Both the position numbers and the translations under genes were made by a program. From Metarhizium brunneum (taxonomy: Eukaryota; Ascomycota; Sordariomycetes; Hypocreales; Clavicipitaceae), in the NCBI RefSeq assembly GCF_013426205.1, contig NC_089423.1, positions 806,001-870,000 on the forward strand: a stretch of 64,000 nucleotides of DNA. The letters run 5' to 3'. Positions 56,312-64,000 of the stretch are shown one piece after another. The first letter of the stretch is position 1, and every line of letters begins with the position of its first letter. The notes under the pieces were generated by a model. That model ran no database searches and had not been told where the DNA came from. It saw nothing but the letters and a program-made list of their open reading frames with translations.

Positions 56312-56945
56312 ACCCAACAATGAAGCCCAACAAAGGGGCATCGCCGACAAAGGACCTTGAAGTTACACAGATTGAACACATGACCCGCTGGAAGCCTTAG
56401 TCATGCCCGTTTAGTTGATGTATATATAGCGGTCACTCGTCCCTTTCCTCCTTTCAAAAAATCAAGGGCCTTTGACATCCTACGAGATATCTTTGAATCG
56501 AGGCATTTATGCTCCAAGCCCTCTGTCAAGCCCTTGTCACAGTCACTTGTGTATGTACGCTCTAACTCTAAGGATTTATGTTCTAGATGCGTGATACTAT
56601 TCAAATGCGCCTGTGATTACAGGCCTTGCAATTCTGGCTTCCGTTCTTCATGACAACAGCCTTTACTCCTTGGCCACAAAACAAGACCATCAGCGAGTGT
56701 ATTGCACGGAAATGGCCCAACAACAAAGCCCAACAAAGGAGCCTCACCGACAAAGGACCCAGGGGCTACACAGACTGAACACATGACCCGGCAGAAGCCC
56801 TAGGTATAGACATTCTTTTCACGTATATCTAATAATTACTGATCCCCTTCTTCTTGCTAAAACACCAAATTCTTTTCAACATCCTTCGAGAATATCATTG
56901 AATCGAGTCCTGTGCTCCAAGCCTTTGAACCCTTGTCACATGGCC
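56312..56945. repeat. Two diverged direct copies (about 230 bp each, 400 bp apart)
   Basis: GCCCAACAAAGGRGC, CCGACAAAGGACC, ACACATGACCCG and, further on, TTTGAATCGAG / CTCCAAGCC / CCCTTGTCACA occur in the same order at about 56312-56545 and about 56713-56945. The copies differ by many substitutions, including C-to-T-type changes. Nothing else is found between 56273 and 56980. Confidence 0.75.
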
Positions 56946-56979
56946 AGGAGCCTGGCTCTGAGCCCTCCGAAACACAGTA

Positions 56980-57990
56980 TTTCATCGTCCTTGGGGGCAG
57001 TTGCGCTGTGCAGTCAAATTTGACTCCCAGGCATGTCCATCCATCGGTACCGTCTCCTCCTGATAGAGACCTCCTACAATCTGCATACCGACGGGCAGTC
57101 GAACGTTTTGATCGTCCGCAGAGGGAAGAAACCCAAGAGGAACTGTGACGAGGGCTCGATACGAAGGCTTAGAGCAAAAGACTTGATTCAACGATAATCT
57201 CGAAGAATGTTAAAAGTCTTTGATGTTTTCGCAACAAGTGGGGGTTGAGTGATTACTATATATACGTGAATAGGACGGCTGCGCCTAGGACTTATGCCCG
57301 GGTGTCCCGTGACGGGAAACACGGCCGTGTTTGTGGTCAACCAAATAATGGGCTCAAAGGACTCGAGGACCTCGTGCCTTTTCCAGTCCGCATGCCGCGG
57401 CGCAACGAATGGTGTTGTGGGTATGATGACGTCGCACTTGTCAAAGACGCGCTGGTACACATCACGAATCTGACGGCCAATATTCAGCGTTTTGCTATAC
57501 AGCCCGAGAAATTTAGCAGATGGGTATAGTCCGTTGATCAGGGTATTCTTCGTTGACGGGAAGAGCTTCCGGGAGTTTGAGTTGCTCCAAGGCAGCCGTG
57601 CCGTCTCCAGCCCGCGGAATTGGAAATATGGTGCTGAAGCGTCCACACAGCTGGCACTTGCAGATGAAGCGGCACGAGCAGAAATGTCCTCTAGGACAGC
57701 TCCAAGACGGGTGAGTTTTCCCGCCGCCGCAACAGTGTTGCTCCCTCCCTGATCGGTGTCGAGGGCAACATCAACGCTTCCGGAGCCGATTGGTGCCGCA
57801 CCGCTAGAGGTGCTGCCGCCTGCCGAGTATCCAGGCTGATGGGGGTTATGTACAATACCCTGTGCGCTGGTGAATGACGCTGCCGAGTTGCAAAAGCTCT
57901 CGCATGTTGTTGTGCCTACGACGTCTGCCCCAGCGTCCAACACTCTGGTGATGATGGTGCGTGCCGGTTGCGTAACAGGCTAGTTGTGTG
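56980..57990 (-). pseudogene. Amidase-signature enzyme relic with internal deletion
   Basis: The minus strand reads RTIITRVLDAGADVVGTTTC, PHQPGYSAGGSTSSGAAPIG and VDVALDTDQGGS (the amidase-signature Gly/Ser-rich core with the catalytic Ser region). It then jumps directly to a distal region (AGKLTRLGAVLEDISA), CDVIIPTTPFVAPRH, TNTAVFPVTGHPG and, in another frame, RLPVGMQIVGGLYQEET. The N-terminal part with the catalytic Lys is missing, the middle is deleted by well over 100 residues, and the frame is broken near 57190. Dead copy. Confidence 0.8.
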
Positions 57991-58415
57991 CCTTTGATCT
58001 AGCCTACCAGTACATGTAAACATGGTATCAAAAGAAGATTGTTGCCAGCTAGCGCTCGTGTGTTGGCTCATCTATACTATGTGTGCACGACGGGTGGTTT
58101 TCCATCATTCACGCAACGTGGCCGGCAACCCCAACACATGCATCACTGGTCTACAAAAACTCGCATTGGACGCGTCATGCTGCGCCATAATAGTGCACCA
58201 TGAGATATGGAATTCATCATCTCTGTTAAATATCTCAAAGAAACATAGTGCTATGCGTCCCGGACGCTCTTACCAGCCGCTCCAACTTTTTTTCTGCCAT
58301 CCCAAAAACGGCTTACTGCATCTTGTTCCAGATGATTCCATGGTGCTCCCTGACGCCTGTCCAGTCATGGACCCATATTACTCCCGTAGACGTACAATGT
58401 TCATCTACAAACAAA
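57991..58415. other. Intergenic region between the amidase relic and the end of argininosuccinate synthase
   Basis: 425 bases; no gene or repeat seen. Confidence 0.35.
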
Positions 58416-60647
58416 TCACGACTTGCTGAGGGGCTGGCCATCCTTGATCTTCTGTTCACCATACTTCTTGAGGCGGATGGCCTGAATGGCAATGAAGCCA
58501 GTAGTGCTAGGCAAATGTCAGTCAAATCTTCCACCGGAGCCTCATTCATACATACTCCATGGGAGAGAACCCTTCGAGAGAGTCCATGGAAGCATCTTGC
58601 TCCGAGTACAGGTTGGAAGCATTGCTGGATCGACCGAGGACGTAGGCGTGGCCCTTGTAGGCGGAAAGCCTGACAACACCAGTCACGTTGTGCTGGCAGA
58701 AGACGACAGAGTTCTCGACCTAATATTTTGTTGGCGAGCATACGACTGAAGTCGGGACTGGGGAATACATACAAATTCGCGCTCGGGGCTAAAGTACATG
58801 CCGTTGTAGATGAGACGAGACCAAGTGATGCTGGAAAACTGGTCCCTGAGTTCACGGACGCGGCCATCCATGACCAAGCCTTCGAGGGACAAGTGCGCCA
58901 GACGGGCGAGCGTCAGACCGGGGGTGCTATGATACAGGGCGGAGGTTAGCTATCAAAGGTATTTGATAGGGGCAAATTTGGGTCAGAGGAGTATATTTAC
59001 TCGTAGCAGCCTGGGGCGCAAAATTAGTCCACGTTAGTCATGAGTACAGTTGTGCATTGTCATAAATACCTCGGCTCTTCAGACCGATGAAACCTGTCAT
59101 ACAATGTTAGCAAGTCGCAACCAGTGTGGCGCCTAGACCATGCGTACGGTTCTCCACGATATCAACTCGTCCAACGCCATTCTCATAGCCAATCTAGACG
59201 CATGTTAGGCCATGTTCATAGTCACCGCCGCAACATGCAGCAAAACTTGCCTTGTTCAGCAACTTAAGGCTCTCAACGGAATCGGTGACTTCCTTGTCGC
59301 CAACAACGACCTTGGAGATGAGGCTGAAGTCTCTGTTAGCGAGGTTTGACTGATCCGACAATACGAGGCAACGTACCCCTTCTCGAAGTGAACGGAGAAC
59401 TCGGTGGGCTCGTTGGGAGCGTCCTGGGGATCCCTAAACGACTGTCAGTCTACGAACTCGCCAAATAGAAGCGCAGTTATTTACTTGGTTCGCATCCACA
59501 ACTCTTTCGGCGGTGTGTGATCGGGGTCCTCCTATTGTTGTTATTGATAAGTGTAGAGCGCGGGTATGAGACGTTCCAAGTCAACGCACAAGAATACCAG
59601 CCTCATAAGAGGTGTGAATGATGTTCTGGACAATATACGTCAGCAGGCGAAAAAAAGAACAAATAGAAGGGTCCTATTTACCTCATCCATGGACCATGGT
59701 GCCTTGGGGGTTGATGAGACGGGAATGTTGTTCTCGGCGGCGAATTTGAGAAGGTCATTGCGGCCCCTGGGGAATAAGAATCAGTCCCACTGTAATCATA
59801 GCAGAGGCAGATTTGAGTTGTGCGGACTGGAACTTCTCAATAAACTCTGGCATTCGCCAGGGTGCCAAGATTTGAATAGAGGGGTTCAAGGCTATGAAAG
59901 CGAGCTGTGAAAGGCATGATTAGCCTACATCAGGGCGTATAAAGTCACGGGCGGCGACCAACCTCGAATCGAACCTGGCTAAGCTCAGTGTTAGTGTGCC
60001 GTATTCGTACTCTTGTTCAATATGGGACGCTCACTCGTTCTATAACCAAGGTCAGCATTGTGTTGGAAACTCCCAGAGAAGGGTGATACATACGCCTTTG
60101 CCTGTTGCGCCGTGGGACAAGTAAGCGCAGTTGTGCTTCTCAGCTACTCGGATCATGCTTCGAGCAATAATAGGGCGAGCCAATGCGGTACCCAGAAGGT
60201 ATTGGTCCTCGAAGATGGCGTTGCACATGATGGCACGGCTGACGACGTCGTCTACAAGCTCACGCTGAAGGTTCTCGCAGACGAAAGCCTCGGCACCTAG
60301 CTGTAGGACAAGGTAAGCAAGGATTCAATGGCACGCGAGGAGAGCGGCATCGTGTCCTGACCTTGAGGGCCTTGGCCTCGACGGCGGCAAAGTCCTCATC
60401 TTGGCCGACATCTCCGAGGTAGCACACAACTTGGTAACCCTGCTGAAGAAGCCAGACCAAGATCTATTGATGCAAAACAAGATTAGCTGGTGTACAATCC
60501 AGCGTGGATGGATTCGTCAAGCTTACGGTGGAGGTGTCGAGGCCACCAGAGTAGGCGCTGGAGGAGCCATCAGGTCAGTCAATGGTCTCAATGAAGAGGA
60601 ATTGGGTGGCTTGGAGGTACTCACAGACAGACACGGCCTTTGGACAT
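58416..60647 (-). CDS. Argininosuccinate synthase, 18 exons
   Basis: The spliced minus-strand model encodes 415 aa, the usual length. Exons: 60647-60625, 60557-60527, 60463-60362, 60300-60094, 60039-60035, 59978-59963, 59904-59828, 59766-59682, 59625-59590, 59531-59485, 59433-59377, 59323-59251, 59193-59148, 59093-59070, 59010-59001, 58926-58773, 58719-58556 and 58506-58416. The ATP-pyrophosphatase P-loop AYSGGLDTST is made by joining exons 1-3. GDVGQDEDFAAVEAKAL, SHGATGKGNDQVRFELA, APWRMPEF, STPKAPWSMDE, NGVGRVDIVENR and FIGLKSRGCYDTPG are all present. It joins citrulline and aspartate with ATP in arginine synthesis (cytosol). Odd features: a 5-nt exon (60039-60035), 10-nt and 16-nt exons, and one GC-AG intron (59250-59194). 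All joins keep frame. I consider it functional. Confidence 0.88.
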
Positions 60648-61420
60648 GGTTGCAGGAGCGAAATGAGTTGGGCGTGGTGTTGTGGTGTGGTGATGGAAGG
60701 CAGCAAGAGAAAATAAAATAAAATAAAAACATGCAAGACTCTGCCTACATGGTCTGTTCTAGTCGAGTCACCCAATGAGTTGGGCCGACGTCGGTCATAT
60801 CTTGGTGGGGGCAGGCTCCACGGTACGTATTGACAGCCCCTCATGCCCCTCCGTGTTTGATGGATATGTACCAGACCTGGCTCGGATGAGGGGCCGCGCC
60901 TTGGCCATTTGCAAAATCTCAATACCATTTGATTGATTGAATCCAAATGGGCCCAGCCATCCAACGGACTTTTGGATCTGTCCAAGGCGCACACAGCACT
61001 TATTTCCTGAGCCACGTCGACAACCAATCTGCCCCCGGAAGTCGATAGCCTGATAAGCTTCCAGTATTCCACCAGACTCTTTGGATCAGTCAACGACCAA
61101 TGCCGGCTGCGAAGCATCTGATACCTCCCTGGCAAGTCGCTGTCCCGCGGGGCGGCTGGTTGTCAACTGCTACTACGCGATAGCCCATAGCGGCCGCACT
61201 CATGTTAACGTCCGATGTCCCTTTACGTGACATCGACTCCATCTCTAGATCCACCAGACCACACTAACACGATGCATAGAACGAACCGGCAACATGAAGG
61301 TGACGCAACCTTGCAGGGTCAACCCCGTGTTTAAGCCTGCAGGTTCCGCATCCCCAGCCCCAGCCCCCGCGAGGAAACCCGACAAGATCGCTTCATGCCC
61401 GATACACTGACAGCTTCGAA
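60648..61420. promoter_or_regulatory. Divergent intergenic region (argininosuccinate synthase / polysaccharide deacetylase)
   Basis: 773 bases with no convincing gene. An AAAATAAAATAAAATAAA tract lies at about 60711-60728, shortly upstream of the argininosuccinate synthase start. Confidence 0.45.
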
Positions 61421-62504
61421 ATGGCCAAGAAGAGAGTTTTGGTATCTTATGGCGTTGACGTCGATGCCGTCGCAGGATGTACGCAGCTGCAGACCTACCG
61501 TCGTGGCATGTTCTAACATGTGTACGCAGGGCTCGGGTCATATGGGGGCGAGGATTCATCTCATGACATCAGCAGAGGTACTCCCATCATTGACACCTTT
61601 TCTACATCACTCTAACCTTTCTGCAGGCTACTTCGCCGGAACTGTGGGAGTGCAGCGCATACTGAAGCTTCTTGCCAAATACGACATCAAGGCAACATGG
61701 TTCATTCCCGGCCACAGTCTCGAGACATTCCCAGAAGACATGGCGGCGGTTCGCGATGCTGGACATGAAATCGGCCTGCATGGCTACTCCCACGAGAACC
61801 CCAGCCGCCTGAATATCGACCAGCAGAGAGAGATTTTGGACAAGACGTATCGCATGCTCACCGAATTCAGCGGCAAGCCTCCTCGTGGCAGTGTTGCGCC
61901 GTGGTGGGAAACAAGCAAAGAGGGAGCTCAACTTCTCCTCGACTACGGCATCGAGTATGACCACAGCATGAGCCACCACGACTGCCAGCCTTACTATCTG
62001 CGCACCGGTGACGCGTGGTCCAAGATAGACTATTCCAAGAAGCCAAGCGACTGGATGCGCCCCTGTGTCAAGGGCGAGGAGACTGGCCTGGTTGAGATTC
62101 CGGCAAACTGTGAGGCCCGGCCGCTGTACCTGCTTTGCTGTCTGGTCCTGTAAGAGCTGACTCTGTCGACAGGGTACCTTGACGATTTGCCTCCAATGAT
62201 GTTCATCAAGAATGCTCCCAACAGCCATGGATTTGTAAACGCACGAGATGTGGAGGACATTTGGCGCGACCATTTTGAGTACTTTTACCGCGAGTATGAC
62301 GACTTTATTTTTCCATTGACGATTCATCCCGACGTGTCGGGTCGTCCGCACGCCTTGTTGATGCACGAGAGACTTATTGAGCATATGAAGAGTCATGAGG
62401 GTGTTGAATTTGTAACCATGGAGCAGATTTGCGACGAGTTCAAGTCGAAGAATGCCCCTGCTCCGGGTGCCTTGCTGCCAGCGGCACCTGGGCGCCCCAA
62501 TTAG
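61421..62504 (+). CDS. Polysaccharide deacetylase (NodB-homology, carbohydrate esterase 4 family)
   Basis: Four exons: 61421-61478, 61530-61577, 61627-62109 and 62173-62504, with introns of 51, 49 and 63 nt (GTACGC...ACGCAG, GTACTC...TGCAG, GTGAGG...CGACAG); 306 aa. The N-terminus MAKKRVLVSYGVDVDAVAG has the metal/catalytic Asp pair of NodB-type enzymes. ATWFIPGHSLETFP, HEIGLHGYSHENP (metal-binding His pair), SVAPWWETSKEG and FPLTIHPDVSGRPH (late catalytic His) follow. There is no signal peptide, so it is probably cytosolic, as in the PuuE/peptidoglycan-deacetylase-like subgroup that can also act on cyclic amides or small substrates. The chitin or other substrate is not determined. The spliced model is preferred because it restores WLGSYGGEDS and NWYLDDLPPMMF across the junctions. 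Confidence 0.87.
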
Positions 62505-62932
62505 CTATCGAGTGATTGAAACTCGAAATTTCGTACAGCAATCACCTTTTACCATGTCATTGCTTTAACTGGCGTGCTATGACTTTCGCTCAGCTGCTCC
62601 TTCAGCACCCCAACGTTCGTGATTCGTCGTGTTTTTACCCCACAAAGTTCCCCGGTTTCCCGCCAAGAGATGAGGATGAAGTTTGTATTTCGCGTGGTAG
62701 ACAAGGGTCAACTGTAATATTTTACGTGTTTCGCGGAACTGTCTGACCACCACGATAAGCCGAGTTTTGGTATTGGTGGTGATGGAATTGTATATCGTCG
62801 ACATCTCAATATTTAACGACACCCAATTTGACTGTTCCCCCTTCGACCGCGTATACCATAATCTTGTCTGATCCAGAAAGGTCTGATGCTATTACACCGG
62901 CCCCGGTCCGTAGCAGCGACAGCATTTAAGGT
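62505..62932. other. Intergenic region
   Basis: 428 bases; no gene, repeat or RNA seen. Confidence 0.35.
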
Positions 62933-63901
62933 ATGAAACTTGACAATGACTCCTCCCAAGTCTTCAAGACGCGCGAGGGAGCTATCAACTTTCTTACCAT
63001 CGGTGTGTCATGCTTCGCCCGGTTCCTGACATCAGCCTGCACAGGTTGACTAATAAAGCGCTGGGATGGATCCATGCCTCAGCCATCTTCCTCAAAGTTG
63101 CGATTCATGATTATGGCAGCAAAGACACTCTCACCAATAGAAGACAGTTGTACTTGCGACGGACGTTCCTACCATTCCTTCTGTGCAATGCTTGTCTTGG
63201 GGCCGCTTCCGGGTGCCCTCATTGTTCGTGGATGGTTTCTGAACACGCATTGTGCCATTATCCAAGGCGACTTTCGCAGCTCGCATGCCGGCTGCCATTC
63301 CATTGCGGACATGGCCGAGATGGCTTGCGGACTGTGGTTAAAGGAGGTCACGAGAGTCTTCTTCCTCGCGACGTACATTATTGTCTGTGCATCGGGAATA
63401 TTCGACACCTCGGTGGCTCTCGTCGCCTTGTCGAACCATGCCGCCTGCACAAACTACTTCATGCTGGTGGCTACCGCCCTGGTGTTTCTCATGAGCAGTA
63501 TTCGCAAGTTTTAGAAAACGGCACGGCTAACCTGGCTTGGCTTCCTCTCGGTGTATATTGCCATCTTAATCGTCGTGTATGGCTACCCCCAATTACCGTG
63601 TTCCTTTGTGCAGAATACTGACCATGTTCTCAGTTTTGATGTCTTCCACTCCGGAGCCGGATCATCGGCTTTCCTTCCTGTCATCTCCTAATTGAGCAAG
63701 CCACGAGAGTGCAACAAGGCCGTATATCTGGGCATAGTCATAGTGACCGCCTCCTACACGACTTTCTCCCTCGCGGTTTATAGATGGTGCGCGAGTGTCA
63801 AATATACCTGCCATTATTTCTACCCGGGCATTCTCTGTCTCCATAAGTGTGACATGAGCAGGGTAACTGGGCTTGGAACGTGTGTTCAATTCCTAAAATA
63901 A
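62933..63901 (+). pseudogene. Neutral amino-acid transporter (Aa_trans family) pseudogene
   Basis: MKLDNDSSQVFKTREGAINF at 62933 is the usual N-terminal motif of fungal Mtr-like amino-acid permeases. WIHASAIFLKV, then LGPLPGALIVRGWFLNTHCA, IIQGDFRSSHAGCHSIADMA, LATYIIVCASGIFDTSVALV and SNHAACTNYF follow in shifting frames. At 63512-63514 a TAG replaces the Glu expected after SIRKF, and the same frame continues KTARLTWLGFLSVYIAILIV. A last piece, NKAVYLGIVIVTASYTTFSL, lies at about 63715-63775. Stops, frame changes and a missing stretch after the first helix make it non-functional. Confidence 0.78.
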
Positions 63902-64000
63902 TAATTGACTCTGAGGTAATCAAGATCCTCGGCGCTCTAGGAGAGCTTGAGGGATTCAGAAGTCTTCATAAATACAAAAAGTCGGTGAGTCCTAGAGGCC
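63902..64000 (+). other. Exon-like fragment at the window edge
   Basis: EVIKILGALGELEGF...LHKYKKS is open up to a GTGAGT donor at 63984-63989 and could be the start of an exon of a gene continuing beyond the window. A related fragment is near 51890-51945. Confidence 0.35.

Overview
The window is nuclear DNA of a filamentous ascomycete. Genes carry short GT-AG introns of about 50-75 bases, and the coding parts are GC-rich. The content points to a Hypocreales/Clavicipitaceae fungus, most likely Metarhizium or a close relative, because a complete swainsonine (SWN) gene cluster fills 10-29.4 kb. The genus is an inference from that cluster, not a measurement.

Layout. 0-9 kb is housekeeping-like: the 3' part of an acidic membrane-anchored protein gene, a small two-exon membrane protein, and a long EDC4/Ge-1/Pdc1-type mRNA-decapping scaffold. 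10.1-29.4 kb holds seven SWN genes in the order swnA(+), swnH1(-), swnT(+), swnN-type reductase(-), swnR-type reductase(+), swnK(-), swnH2(+). Strands alternate, so the cluster contains three divergent promoter regions. Together they encode lysine-to-pipecolate chemistry (SwnA plus a reductase), a one-module NRPS-PKS that loads an imino acid, extends it once and releases it reductively (SwnK), NmrA-type reductases, two Fe(II)/2-oxoglutarate oxygenases for hydroxylation, and an APC-type transporter. No pathway-specific transcription factor gene is visible inside the cluster.

30-35 kb holds a decayed SRPK-type kinase pseudogene, an emopamil-binding/EXPERA protein and an APH-type phosphotransferase. 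35-55 kb is a gene-poor, often AT-rich compartment. It contains a 439-bp non-autonomous transposon with 38-bp perfect inverted ends and an 8-bp target duplication, a 149-bp fold-back element, an intron-bearing tRNA-like gene, and relics of YVTN-propeller, ankyrin, HET and C2H2 genes. Three apparently intact small secreted protein genes sit among them: a seven-exon Cys-rich protein, a beta-trefoil lectin and an eight-Cys GPI-type protein. 55-64 kb returns to metabolic genes: an SDR, an amidase relic, argininosuccinate synthase in 18 exons including a 5-nt microexon, a NodB-type polysaccharide deacetylase, and a broken amino-acid transporter at the right edge.

All exon models were assembled by eye from splice signals, reading frame and family motifs. 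No alignment or database search was run.
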